DNA of 64,000 bases from Bacillota bacterium. GTDB taxonomy: Bacteria > Bacillota > Clostridia > Acetivibrionales > DTU013. The stretch lies in assembly GCA_023409735.1 (NCBI GenBank), contig JAEYRB010000010.1:124001-188000 (forward strand), given 5' to 3'. Each line of letters begins with the position of its first letter. Position 1 is the first letter of the stretch. A program made the translations under genes and the position numbers. Below are positions 26,158-34,850 of the stretch, piece after piece. A model generated the notes under the pieces. That model made no database searches, had not been told where the DNA came from, and saw only the letters and a program-made list of their open reading frames with translations.

Positions 26158-26210
26158 TGTCTACTTATTGTAGACAAATACAGTCTACTGCATGTAGACA
26201 ATATTGTCAA
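26158..26210 (-). promoter_or_regulatory. blaI promoter with two GTCTAC-N5-GTAGAC operators
   Basis: Minus-strand -35 TTGACA (26205-26210 complement), 17-nt spacer, -10 TAGACT (26182-26187 complement). Operators TGTCTAC-N5-GTAGACA lie at 26158-26176 and 26182-26200, centred 24 bp apart. One overlaps the -10 and the other sits at the start of transcription. The half-sites are perfect inverse copies. Confidence 0.85.
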
Positions 26211-26239
26211 TACCTGCTAGTAGAAATATTTTGATTATA

Positions 26240-26677
26240 TGTGCAGGTGGACATTTTCGAGACCACTGGTAAAAGTACCTATTATGAAAATTCGTTAACG
26301 AAGTTAAGCGGGTTTCAGGATCTTTCTTCAAGCCCAAGGCTGCCCTTGAGCTGGGTCTCACAAAATTTGCCGCTGCCATGCTTGAAAACCGTCAGCAGTA
26401 CAAGGCCATTATGCTTAGCGGAATGAATTTGTCACTGTTCAGTGAGGACGATTCTGAGACAAATGGATTTAGAGAACTTTTGATAAACGTGCTAGGTGCT
26501 GGAAAAAAATCCGGCGTCTTTGACATACAGAATGAAGGAATAACCTCAATGCTTTTGATTGCGGCTATTTTTGGACTTATAAATACTTTAGTGCAGGAGA
26601 AACTTGAGGATGAGCAAATGCAGTCGCTGCTCATTGAAAACCATGTAAGAATTCTGGTCAGAGGAGTATCTAAATAA
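26240..26677 (+). pseudogene. TetR-family regulator remnant, frameshifted
   Basis: Two frames carry TetR-like text: ETTGKSTYYENSLTK early, and FFKPKAALELGLTKFAAAML continuing into a C-terminal domain ending HVRILVRGVSK. The join between them needs a frameshift near 26290, and the first helix of the DNA-binding domain is missing. A 99-aa ATG-initiated frame (26378-26677) exists but has no ribosome site. It is probably non-functional. Confidence 0.55.
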
Positions 26678-26935
26678 CAATAAAATAATAACTTATGCGA
26701 CCTCTTATATTACTGACCTTTACCTCTGTATATGAAAAATGGGGGCATAAAATTCGCTTGCAAGAAGGATGAACTGTCTTAAACACAGAAGAAGTCTGCG
26801 ACACAGCGCAGAAGCCGCAGAACGTAAGCTAAGATTTAACTTCATTGATGCATTTGGTTATTTAAATTTTCGCATACTATTTGGACTTTTAAGCTACTTC
26901 GAACTGTCCACGATCTTGAACATTTTAGGATATAC

Positions 26936-27808
26936 CTAATTATCAATATCAATAGGATTTACCATTTTCTTCGAGAAGATATTATTATTTTGTATTTGCT
27001 TTATAAACCATAAACTCGTTATGCAAATTATTATTAAACCAAGTAACCCCTCACCATTGATATAAAATATATTGCCTTCAATGATGCCTTTTGTATTGGT
27101 ATATATATTACCAAGAACTTTGGTATTTAAATAATTCCACATGGAATGTAAAATTAAGACAGGATATAAGCTTTTTGATATGAAAAAACAGTATGAGAAC
27201 ACAAAGTTTATAAAAAATGCGGCACCTCCCTGTATTAAGGCGACTAACACGGGATTACCTACTCCGGTGATCTTTGCCAGTAAGAATAAACCAGGAACAT
27301 GGTATAATGCCCATACAACACTAACCCACAATGTTGCCTTGAGTTTTCCCTTGCTTTCCACCAGTAAAGGTAAAAGATAGCCTCTCCAGCCAAATTCCTC
27401 ACCTAATGACCCGGTGAAGCAATTGATGATAACTGTGACCAACAGAGTTATTATACCTTTTATGCTCAATAAGTCGCTCAGCTCATCATAATTTAATTTA
27501 CCAAACCCTGCAGAGCTTGCTAATATAGCGCATACAACAATCACAGCTATAGGGTATCCTATTGCAAAGAGTATCGACTTTAGGTTGAATTTGGTTTTAA
27601 GACTTGAAAAAATTATTTTTGCTGAGTTGTGTTGATAAATATTGAATGCTATTGCAGTTAGGGCAGGAACAAACATTATTACAGCATAGTATTTCAAAAA
27701 AGCACTTGAATCTGTATATAGTGTAAATGACAAAGCCCAGCTTATCAGAAGTACTACAATTGAAAAGCTTAATGGAATATTTTTTCTCACTATTGTGTTT
27801 CTTTTCAT
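26936..27808 (-). CDS. CPBP family intramembrane metalloprotease (CAAX/Abi type)
   Basis: 290 aa, about eight membrane segments. The family motifs are present: SLGEEFGWRGYLLP (glutamates and Arg), ALYHVPG and the last motif HSMWNYL. Such proteases act in prenyl-type processing, bacteriocin immunity or signalling; here no partner gene identifies the role. The frame extends to a GTG at 27841 without a ribosome site, so ATG 27808 was chosen. It is divergent from mtaB. Confidence 0.85.
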   Translation of the reverse strand: MKRNTIVRKNIPLSFSIVVLLISWALSFTLYTDSSAFLKYYAVIMFVPALTAIAFNIYQHNSAKIIFSSLKTKFNLKSILFAIGYPIAVIVVCAILASSAGFGKLNYDELSDLLSIKGIITLLVTVIINCFTGSLGEEFGWRGYLLPLLVESKGKLKATLWVSVVWALYHVPGLFLLAKITGVGNPVLVALIQGGAAFFINFVFSYCFFISKSLYPVLILHSMWNYLNTKVLGNIYTNTKGIIEGNIFYINGEGLLGLIIICITSLWFIKQIQNNNIFSKKMVNPIDIDN

Positions 27809-28261
27809 AACCTTAGTCCCTTCATAAAGAATGTAATTCACTTACTTTAAATTCCACACGGTTTAAGCAGTGAGCCTACTCGTAAGAAATACGGTGGCAT
27901 GAGATTTGCGAATAGTCTGCATAAAAGTTAAGTGTATCTTTAAGCTCCACACCAGAACACTATTATATAGTATGCTTGCTTATTATTCAATAAAAAATAT
28001 AATCTTGAATAGCTTACATATTCTGTTTATGGTATTCGCTCAAATGAAATATGCCTACAACTGGGCTTCGCCATCAATCACAGGATAAGGCAGTGTGATG
28101 GAATATTTTCAACATAATAATTTGATTAGTGTTTCTTCTTGATTTGTTACATAATGAGAAGTGAAAAAAATTGTTTCCCGAAATAAAAGGTAATTTTGAT
28201 CATTATTTGTGGTAAAATAACTGTGCATGTTTTATACAATAATGAGAGGAATTATGCCGGT
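27809..28261. other. Divergent intergenic region, CPBP gene to mtaB
   Basis: About 450 nt, AT-rich. A 60-codon open frame at 27906-28088 lacks a ribosome site and looks fortuitous. No riboswitch or strong hairpin was seen. AGAGG near 28245 belongs to mtaB. Confidence 0.4.
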
Positions 28262-29863
28262 ATGGTAAAAAGTTATTTTGAAGAAGCAGATCAAAGCACA
28301 AATCAAGGTATGAATAATAGTACAGACCAAGGCATAGATCAAGACACGAATAATGGCATAGACCAAAGTACCAGTCAAAGCACAGATCAACCCACAACCA
28401 AAGGCACAAGCCATCGCACAGAACAAGGCACACATCAAAGTGTAGAAATAAGCGTAGATAAAAGCACAGACCAAAGCACAAAGAATAGTGCAAATACAAG
28501 CATATTTAATAACAAAGATGCTAATGTACCTAATATAAATAGGAAGACAGTTAGTTTCATGACACTTGGCTGCAAGGTCAACCAGTACGAGACGGAGGCT
28601 ATGGCGGAGGCTTTTGCAAATGCCGGTTATGAGCAGGTAGAGTTTGATGAAAAGGCTGATGTATACGTTATAAATACATGCACTGTTACAGGACTTAGCG
28701 CCAGAAAATCAAGACAGGCGATCCGCAGAGCAAAACAGGAGAATCCGGAGGCTATAGTTGCTGCAGTGGGGTGCTATCCTCAGACAGCCCAAAAGGAAGT
28801 CGAGGCTCTGGAGGAGGTCGATATTGTTGTAGGCACATCTGACAGGAAAAGGCTTCCGGAGTATGTTGAGCAGTTTATGACAGGCTGTGGCAGTAAGGTT
28901 TCAACTGTTGCGGATATAATGAAAAACCATGTATTCGAGGATTTAAATATAGAAAACTACAAAGACAGAACACGAGGAATGCTAAAAATTCAGGAGGGCT
29001 GCAGCCAGTTCTGCTCTTACTGCATAATCCCATATGCCCGCGGTCCTATAAGGAGCAGACCCTTCGAGGATGTTATGGCTGAAGTGGAGAAGCTTGCCGC
29101 AGCCGGATTTAAGGAAATTGTGCTGACCGGCATACACATCGCATCATATGGCAAGGATCTGGGCAAAATAAGGCTTATGGACCTGATAAGCCGCATACAT
29201 GAGGTGGATGGAATAGAAAGGATAAGAATAGGTTCTATCGAACCTACAATAATTACAGAGGAATTTGCTGCAGCAGCTGCAGGGCTCAGAAAACTTTGCC
29301 CCCATTACCATATTTCTCTTCAGAGCGGTTGTGATGAGACACTCAAGCGAATGAACAGGCGTTATTCGACGGATGAGTACAGAAATGTGGTAAATATCCT
29401 GAGAAAGTATATTCCTGATGCGGCTATAACTACCGATGTTATGGTTGGCTTTCCGGGGGAAACAGACGAAGAATTTGAACGTACATATAAATTCCTTGAA
29501 GAGATAGAATTCTCTAAGATGCATGTGTTTAAATACTCTCCCAGAAAGGGAACGCCGGCAGCAGCCTTTGAAGGGCAGGTCGACGGTAATGTCAAGGAGG
29601 CAAGAAGTGCCAGAGTTATCAAGCTTTCGGAACGTTTGGGCATAGAGTACATCAACAGGTTTGTGGGCAGAGAGCTTCCGGTACTTTACGAGCAGGAGGT
29701 AAAAGGGACGGAAGGCTTTTATGAAGGGCTAACACCAAATTACATAAGAGTTGTATCAAAAGGGGATAATAGCCTTGCAGGTAAAATAGTCGCAACAAGA
29801 CTGATCAGCGCCGATAAGGAAGGAAATGCAGAAGGGGAGCTTGTTTCAGACGATATTACTTGA
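28262..29863 (+). CDS. mtaB: tRNA N6-threonylcarbamoyladenosine 37 methylthiotransferase MtaB with tetrapeptide-repeat N-terminus
   Basis: Radical-SAM enzyme that converts t6A37 to ms2t6A in tRNA. Core domains: N-terminal MTTase (TLGCKVNQYETEAM with further cysteines in NTCTVTG and VGCYPQ), radical SAM cluster CSQFCSYC, and a C-terminal TRAM domain (ELPVLYEQEV). The core of about 440 residues is normal. Ahead of it are about 95 extra residues, of which 76 are 19 tetrapeptides of the type x-Q-S/G-T/I (for example DQST, NQGM, DQGI). The start is ATG 28262 behind AGAGG at about 11 nt; the frame is open further upstream. Confidence 0.92.
   Translation: MVKSYFEEADQSTNQGMNNSTDQGIDQDTNNGIDQSTSQSTDQPTTKGTSHRTEQGTHQSVEISVDKSTDQSTKNSANTSIFNNKDANVPNINRKTVSFMTLGCKVNQYETEAMAEAFANAGYEQVEFDEKADVYVINTCTVTGLSARKSRQAIRRAKQENPEAIVAAVGCYPQTAQKEVEALEEVDIVVGTSDRKRLPEYVEQFMTGCGSKVSTVADIMKNHVFEDLNIENYKDRTRGMLKIQEGCSQFCSYCIIPYARGPIRSRPFEDVMAEVEKLAAAGFKEIVLTGIHIASYGKDLGKIRLMDLISRIHEVDGIERIRIGSIEPTIITEEFAAAAAGLRKLCPHYHISLQSGCDETLKRMNRRYSTDEYRNVVNILRKYIPDAAITTDVMVGFPGETDEEFERTYKFLEEIEFSKMHVFKYSPRKGTPAAAFEGQVDGNVKEARSARVIKLSERLGIEYINRFVGRELPVLYEQEVKGTEGFYEGLTPNYIRVVSKGDNSLAGKIVATRLISADKEGNAEGELVSDDIT
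28289..28516 (+). repeat. 12-bp coding tandem repeat in mtaB
   Basis: Nineteen degenerate 12-bp units encode DQST-like tetrapeptides. The repeat keeps both strands free of stops, which explains long antisense frames here. Unit-to-unit divergence shows it is not a very recent expansion. Confidence 0.85.
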
Positions 29864-29878
29864 TTTTTAGACATTAAT

Positions 29879-29945
29879 ATTTGTACAATACTTCGGTATA
29901 GATGCTCAAAGTCATGAACATTTTGTACAATACTTTGGCAAAATT
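29879..29945. repeat. Two-copy direct repeat after mtaB
   Basis: TTTGTACAATACTTCGG and TTTGTACAATACTTTGG lie about 45 nt apart between mtaB and ireB. Function unknown. Confidence 0.5.
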
Positions 29946-30065
29946 ATTGAGATTTATTCATATTGAATAATATTACTGCATGTATTATTATAAGAATATA
30001 GCAAACATATGTTTTATAGCAAATTTGCAATACCAAGGAAGTCGTTGGGCAGGAGCGTGATTAAT

Positions 30066-30320
30066 ATGGCAAATAGCGAGACCATGATGTTTAAAATGGA
30101 AAAGGATAAGGATAAGGAAGCACAGGAGATTTTATTCAGCGTGTACAAAGCACTGAATGAAAAGGGTTATAACCCGATAAATCAGCTTGTTGGGTATATA
30201 CTTTCCGGCGATCCTACATATATAACAAATCACCTCAATGCCAGAAGTATTGTGCGAAGACTTGAAAGAGATGAACTGCTTGAGGAACTTGTAAGATTCT
30301 ATCTGGAAAACAAGAAGTGA
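30066..30320 (+). CDS. ireB: IreB family regulatory phosphoprotein
   Basis: 84 aa. The sequence ALNEKGYNPINQLVGYILSGDPTYITNH is diagnostic of IreB (DUF965), a small protein phosphorylated by the PASTA kinase IreK in enterococci, where it opposes cephalosporin resistance. AGGAG at 30051-30055 gives a 10-nt spacing to ATG 30066; a frame from 30009 has no ribosome site. It belongs to the conserved ireB-ruvX-DUF1292 group, here split by an aldo/keto reductase gene. Confidence 0.93.
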   Translation: MANSETMMFKMEKDKDKEAQEILFSVYKALNEKGYNPINQLVGYILSGDPTYITNHLNARSIVRRLERDELLEELVRFYLENKK

Positions 30321-30323
30321 TGA

Positions 30324-30352
30324 AAGGCCCCGACTGGTTCGGGGTTTATTTG
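30324..30352 (+). terminator. Intrinsic terminator after ireB
   Basis: CCCCGA and TCGGGG arms with a short loop, followed by TTTATTTG. Confidence 0.65.
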
Positions 30353-30694
30353 TGTAAATAAGTGCTGTAGCTTGCGGAAAAGAGACAAAAAGAAGAGTCA
30401 GAAAGGGATGGTTCCTTTTGACTCACAGGATGTTCATGCGTTCTTGTATGCAGCTTGCGGCATGGATGTTCATGGAATATTGTGATGAACTTAGAGAATG
30501 CAGTGAGGATCAATAAATTTGCCGGAAGAACACAGAGGAACTCAGGAGAGTAAGTTAATCATAGTAAGGATTCCAGCTGCAGTGAAAGCTCGCGAAATTG
30601 CAGTAAGCGTTTATTGAGCTGCGGTTAGGTATTTGTACGATTTTGCAGAATCGTATTATTGCAGTGAAGGTTGATGAGTTTACAGGGAGGATTC
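30353..30694. other. Intergenic region upstream of the aldo/keto reductase
   Basis: No gene is visible. A dispersed-repeat copy GGGATGGTTCCTTTTGACTC lies at 30405-30424. A small ACGATT/AATCGT hairpin lies near 30637-30655. Confidence 0.4.
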
Positions 30695-31642
30695 ATGGAA
30701 TACAGGGAGCTTGGAAAAACCGGACTAAAGGTTTCAAGAATGTGCTTCGGTGCGCTCGTTATCGGTCCGCTGCAGCTTAATATGCCACCTGCGGAGGGGG
30801 CCAAGGTAATTAAAGCAGCGCTGGAGCGGGGAGTTAATTTTATAGATACGGCTGAGCTTTATGGAACCTATGACCATATCAGAGAAGCCTGCAGGGGGTG
30901 TAAGGAAAGGCCGATAATATCAACAAAATCCTACGCTTATTCTGCTGAGGGGGCCAGGAAGAGCCTTGAAAAAGCCAGAAGGGCACTGGATACTGATGTG
31001 ATTGACATATTTATGCTTCATGAACAGGAAAGCAGACTCACTCTAAGGGGGCACAGAGAAGCCCTGGAATTTTACCTCAATGAACGCGAAAAGGGGAGAA
31101 TAAAAGCGGTTGGTGTTTCTACGCACAATATTGAGGTTGTAAGAGCAATTAGTCAGATGCCCTACATTGATGTAGTACACCCTCTTATTAACCTGACGGG
31201 AATAGGCATAGGTGACGGCACCAGAGATGAAATGCTGGACGCCATAAAGGAGGCCTATGAATGTGGTAAGGGCATATATAGCATGAAAGCCTTGGGAGGA
31301 GGCAATTTGCTTTATTCATATGATGAGTGCATGGGCTTTATTCTGGGTATCCCATATATACATTCTACAGCTGTAGGCATGCAGAGTGTAGAAGAAGTAG
31401 AAATGAATGTGCTAAGATTTGAGAACAAGGAAATTGCTGACGGCCTGAAGGCGTCAATAACCTCAAAGGGAAAGCATCTGCATATCGATTACTGGTGCGA
31501 GCATTGCGGAAGGTGTGTTGAGCGCTGCAAGCAGGGAGCCTTGTCACTGGTAGACAATAAAGTGACAATTGACAAAGATAAGTGTCTTTTGTGCGGATAT
31601 TGCGGAAGCGTCTGTCCGCAGTTTGCTATAAAAATATGCTGA
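30695..31642 (+). CDS. Aldo/keto reductase with C-terminal 2[4Fe-4S] ferredoxin domain
   Basis: 315 aa. The TIM-barrel part has LGKTGLKVSRMCFGA, the catalytic DTAELYG tyrosine segment, and a truncated C-terminal barrel. The last 55 residues carry CEHCGRCVERC and CLLCGYCGSVC, two [4Fe-4S] sites. Such fusions are common in anaerobes and may couple NAD(P)H-type reduction to ferredoxin; the substrate is unknown. GGGAGG lies 4 nt before ATG 30695; ATG 30674 is an alternative. Confidence 0.87.
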   Translation: MEYRELGKTGLKVSRMCFGALVIGPLQLNMPPAEGAKVIKAALERGVNFIDTAELYGTYDHIREACRGCKERPIISTKSYAYSAEGARKSLEKARRALDTDVIDIFMLHEQESRLTLRGHREALEFYLNEREKGRIKAVGVSTHNIEVVRAISQMPYIDVVHPLINLTGIGIGDGTRDEMLDAIKEAYECGKGIYSMKALGGGNLLYSYDECMGFILGIPYIHSTAVGMQSVEEVEMNVLRFENKEIADGLKASITSKGKHLHIDYWCEHCGRCVERCKQGALSLVDNKVTIDKDKCLLCGYCGSVCPQFAIKIC

Positions 31643-31662
31643 TATGCATACTAGTATTAACC

Positions 31663-31730
31663 TTGAAACATAATAATCCGCTGTAAGTATAAGAATGATT
31701 TTGCCTTGAAATAATCCGTTAGCGTAAATA
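31663..31730. repeat. Two-copy direct repeat upstream of ruvX
   Basis: CCTTGAAA...ATAATCCG followed by a TA-rich stretch is seen twice, about 47 nt apart, in the 290-nt gap before ruvX. No other structure was seen in the gap. Confidence 0.35.
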
Positions 31731-31928
31731 TAACGAGGCGAAAGATATTCTCCGCTTCGCTGTAACTCACTAGCATGTTGGTGTGTTGTAAAGGAAATTC
31801 ATGCTCTTTGCTCATGTATCATGGGTATGGAATGTGTTATAATTTTTTATTATCGGTTGAAGAAAGCAATTTGTTGAACTGGTTGACCTGAATAACACAA
31901 AATGCACCAGCGCACTTTGGAGGACTTA

Positions 31929-32345
31929 ATGAGAATAATGGGTATTGATTTTGGATACAGTAGAATAGGAATTGCTGTAAGTGATCCTCTTGGATGGACA
32001 GCACAGGGACTTGACACGATCTCTTGGAAAGGCTCCATGGAGCAGCCCGCTGCGAAAGTAAAGCAGCTTGTAGATGAGTATAAGGTTGAGAAGATAGTAA
32101 TAGGACTGCCGAAAAACATGAATGATACTATCGGGCCAAGCGGCGAGATGGCTATGGAATTTGGAGATATGCTTTCAAAGATAACCGGACTTGAGATCAT
32201 AAAATGGGATGAAAGGCTTACGTCTGTTGCTGCTAATCGTGCAATGCATGAGATGGGTATGAAGACTTCAAAAAAGAGGGGCGCTGTTGATAGAATAGCA
32301 GCTGTATTTATATTACAGGGGTATCTTGACAGTATCTCAAAATAG
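31929..32345 (+). CDS. ruvX: Holliday junction resolvase-like protein RuvX (YqgF)
   Basis: 138 aa RNase H-fold protein: MGIDFGYSRIGIAVSD (first catalytic Asp), VIGLPKNMNDTIGPSGE, KWDERLTSVAANRAM and a last Asp in AVDRIAAVFILQGYLD. Members act in 16S rRNA 5'-end maturation or as Holliday junction nucleases. GGAGG precedes ATG 31929; an earlier in-frame ATG at 31902 has no site. It is followed by the DUF1292 gene, as in other Firmicutes. Confidence 0.92.
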   Translation: MRIMGIDFGYSRIGIAVSDPLGWTAQGLDTISWKGSMEQPAAKVKQLVDEYKVEKIVIGLPKNMNDTIGPSGEMAMEFGDMLSKITGLEIIKWDERLTSVAANRAMHEMGMKTSKKRGAVDRIAAVFILQGYLDSISK

Positions 32346-32399
32346 AGGTAAGTTATTTATGTAAAGAGCAATTGAAGAAAGCGAAAAGGAGGCTTTGGC

Positions 32400-32690
32400 A
32401 TGGACGAAGAAAGAGATGATATAGTTGTATTAGTTGATGAAAACGGTGAAGAGGTTGAATTTGAGCATATTGATACAATAGAAATGAATGGAAATGAGTA
32501 TGTTGTTCTTGCTCCGCTTAGTGAAGATGAAGAAGAAGAGCTAGACGAGGAAGAAGTTATTATATTAAAGGTCGAGCATGGTGAAGATGGTGAGGATACC
32601 TTTATTACCATTGAGGATGATGATGAGTTGGATGATGTCTTCGATGAGTTCCAGTCAAGGATGGAAGATCTATTCGAGCCTGAAGACTAA
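32400..32690 (+). CDS. DUF1292 protein (YrzB-like)
   Basis: 96 aa and very acidic. DDIVVLVDENGEEVEFEHID and NEYVVLAPL match the family, which has no known function but is consistently linked to ruvX. AGGAGG is close upstream of the ATG. The acidic stretch EDEEEELDEEE lies mid-protein. It is probably co-transcribed with ruvX. Confidence 0.9.
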   Translation: MDEERDDIVVLVDENGEEVEFEHIDTIEMNGNEYVVLAPLSEDEEEELDEEEVIILKVEHGEDGEDTFITIEDDDELDDVFDEFQSRMEDLFEPED

Positions 32691-32710
32691 AATATTTCCC
32701 GGGTATTGAC

Positions 32711-32743
32711 AAATCAGCATCTTTTTAGATGCTGATTTTTTGT
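32711..32743 (+). terminator. Intrinsic terminator after the DUF1292 gene
   Basis: AAATCAGCATCT and AGATGCTGATTT are perfect 12-bp arms with a 4-nt loop and a T-tract. Confidence 0.88.
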
Positions 32744-32841
32744 ACTCTTTACATTGTTAATATTATCCATTTGAAGGGATTTATAAAATATTAATAGAAT
32801 ATTATATAGGTTTTATTTACTAATTCCTCTGGAGGTATGAA

Positions 32842-33912
32842 ATGTACAAAAGAATTAGCGTTCTATTTGTTGTTTCTGCACTTTGTGTATTTTTATTTAC
32901 TGCTTGCGGACAGGAGAAACAACAGCCTGTGGACTTGCAGGTATCCACAACTGAGACTGAACCGACTAAAACACCGGAAACATCGCCTGAACCATCTCCG
33001 GAATCGACTCCGGAGCCTGCCTCTGCAATTGAGGATGGCTTTACTGTCCCTGAAGAGGGGGTCAGGCCTATAGCTGTAATGATTGATAACGAGGGTTCAA
33101 AGGTGCTGCCACAGGGAGGAATTGACAAGGCACAGATAGTTTATGAGGCTATTGTAGAGGGCGGCCTTACCAGATTGATGGCTGTATTTTGGGGAACTGA
33201 TCCGGAACTGATAGGCCCGGTCAGAAGCTCAAGGCACTACTTCCTTGATTTCAGCATGGAATATGATGCCATGTATGCCCATGTAGGCTGGAGCACTTAT
33301 GCACAAAATGACATTACAAAGCTGAAAATAAACAACATCAACGGGTTATATCTGGGTACTGATGTATTCTGGGACCTCACTAATGATAGAAAGAACTGGC
33401 AGGATACCTATACATCAATGGAAAAGCTGGAGGCGTATGCGGATAAGAAGTATAAAACTACTACTGATACAAAGTATCCGTTCACTTATAATCAGACAGA
33501 GGTTGTGCCGACATCAGGGCAAAATGCAAATTCTGTAACCTTTAAATATCCATCAATGACCTCCGAATATAAATATGACAGTGAAGCAGGGCTCTACAAG
33601 CGCTACAGATATGACAAGCCGCATATGGAAAGAGTAAGCGGGGAACAACTTACAGCTAAAAACATAATTGTAAGATATACAAACAGCTATACAATTAAGG
33701 GAGACAAGTATGGCCGACAGGAAATGGATACGACAGGAAGCGGAGACGGCTACTACATAACAGGCGGCAAGGCAATAAAAATTAAGTGGAGTAAGGCATC
33801 AAGAGGTGCACAGACAAAATACACAGACGAAGCCGGAACCGCATTAACTTTGAATAGAGGGCAGACTTGGATTCAGGTAGTGCCTCTTTCTTCAAAGGTC
33901 ACTATAGAATAA
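32842..33912 (+). CDS. DUF3048 domain lipoprotein
   Basis: 356 aa. A signal peptide ends in the lipobox LFTAC, so the mature protein is anchored outside the membrane. A Pro/Thr/Glu-rich linker (about residues 40-65) precedes the DUF3048 domain (RPIAVMIDNEGSKVLPQGGIDKAQ, GPVRSSRHYFLDF). The family (YerB-like) is of unknown biochemical role. GGAGG lies 6 nt before the ATG. Monocistronic. Confidence 0.88.
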   Translation: MYKRISVLFVVSALCVFLFTACGQEKQQPVDLQVSTTETEPTKTPETSPEPSPESTPEPASAIEDGFTVPEEGVRPIAVMIDNEGSKVLPQGGIDKAQIVYEAIVEGGLTRLMAVFWGTDPELIGPVRSSRHYFLDFSMEYDAMYAHVGWSTYAQNDITKLKINNINGLYLGTDVFWDLTNDRKNWQDTYTSMEKLEAYADKKYKTTTDTKYPFTYNQTEVVPTSGQNANSVTFKYPSMTSEYKYDSEAGLYKRYRYDKPHMERVSGEQLTAKNIIVRYTNSYTIKGDKYGRQEMDTTGSGDGYYITGGKAIKIKWSKASRGAQTKYTDEAGTALTLNRGQTWIQVVPLSSKVTIE

Positions 33913-34011
33913 TAAGATATTTTTCAATATCTTTAATAAAAAGTGTTAGTGAATAGAATAACTGGGTATAAATTAATTATGCTAATTAAGAAACGAAAGG
34001 GTGACTGATTT

Positions 34012-34347
34012 ATGCAAAAATTATGGAAATGCAGTGTATGCGGATATTTACATTATGGAGACGAGGCACCTGAAAGCTGCCCTAAGTGCGGCGCCCCAAA
34101 GGATAAATTTGTTGAACTTGGGCAGGAAGATGCTGAAAAGATATTAAAGTCAGACAGAACCAATAGTATCCATATGGAGATCATTGGTTTGGCAGAAAAA
34201 ATGCAGAAGCTGGCGCAGGAGGGAATTGAGATAAATCTTGATCCACCATGTGTTTCTGCGTTCGAGAAAGCTCTTTATGAAGCCTTGGTTATTAAGCAAA
34301 GGGCCAAAGCTGAACTCGAAGGCCATATGAAAAGGGGTAAATGGTAA
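34012..34347 (+). CDS. Rubredoxin-domain protein
   Basis: 111 aa. The N-terminal 38 residues form a rubredoxin-like Fe(Cys)4 site: CSVCGYLHYGDEAPESCPKCGAP, as at the end of rubrerythrins. The remaining 70 residues are helical (IIGLAEKMQKLAQEG, EALVIKQRAKAELEGHMKRG) with no Fe-binding Glu/His pattern of a diiron domain. It is probably a small electron carrier in oxygen or peroxide defence. It has its own terminator. Confidence 0.82.
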   Translation: MQKLWKCSVCGYLHYGDEAPESCPKCGAPKDKFVELGQEDAEKILKSDRTNSIHMEIIGLAEKMQKLAQEGIEINLDPPCVSAFEKALYEALVIKQRAKAELEGHMKRGKW

Positions 34348-34423
34348 GATCCTCTGTGTTTTCGAGGAAGCAGTCGATCCAGGTTGACAGTTAAAAGTAA
34401 ATTAAAAAATTTTAGTAGTTATA

Positions 34424-34458
34424 TAGGGAATCCGGTCTATAGCCGGATTCCTTTTTTT
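34424..34458 (+). terminator. Intrinsic terminator after the rubredoxin-domain gene
   Basis: GGAATCCGG and CCGGATTCC arms, 7-nt loop, then TTTTTTT. Confidence 0.88.
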
Positions 34459-34703
34459 ATGGCTCTGTGTCAATAGTTAGGGTGGGGCTCTAGCAAAATA
34501 AAATATTGATATATTTTTCTGCCAGATAATCTAGTAAATATTCTGGTTACTGCCAGTTTTATTTTATATGGATATCAAACAGAGGCTGAGCTGATACCGC
34601 GGCTGGGTTACGTCACAAAACAGGCTGTAGTATGTAAGGTCTTTTTCAAGCAGCTACAATACTTTTCTGCTAGTCTCTCAAGTATTATTAATTCAATTAG
34701 TAA

Positions 34704-34850
34704 GGGCATTTTAACCAATACCAACACAGCAGTTCTTATTGATCAGGTTAAGCCTTTAGTGTTTATTTGCAGGGCATTTTGAACTAATACCAACATTGCA
34801 ATTCTTATTGATCAGGCTCAGCCTTTAGAGCTTATTTTCAGAGCGTTTTC
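34704..34850. repeat. 68-bp tandem repeat that includes the 3' end of pyrG
   Basis: Units start at 34704, 34772 and 34841. Units 1 and 2 share GGGCATTTT, ACCAACA, TTCTTATTGATCAGG and AGCCTTTAG. The second half of unit 2 runs into the last codons and stop of pyrG (stop at 34820-34818), and the third unit continues inside the gene before diverging. The array looks like duplication of the pyrG 3' end. Confidence 0.75.

Noticed and set aside
27906..28088. 60-aa frame before mtaB
   Set aside because: No ribosome site or recognisable domain; AT-rich intergenic DNA.
28203..28499. Leu/Cys-rich frame antisense to the mtaB repeats
   Set aside because: The 12-bp repeat leaves the antisense strand stop-free; no start signals.
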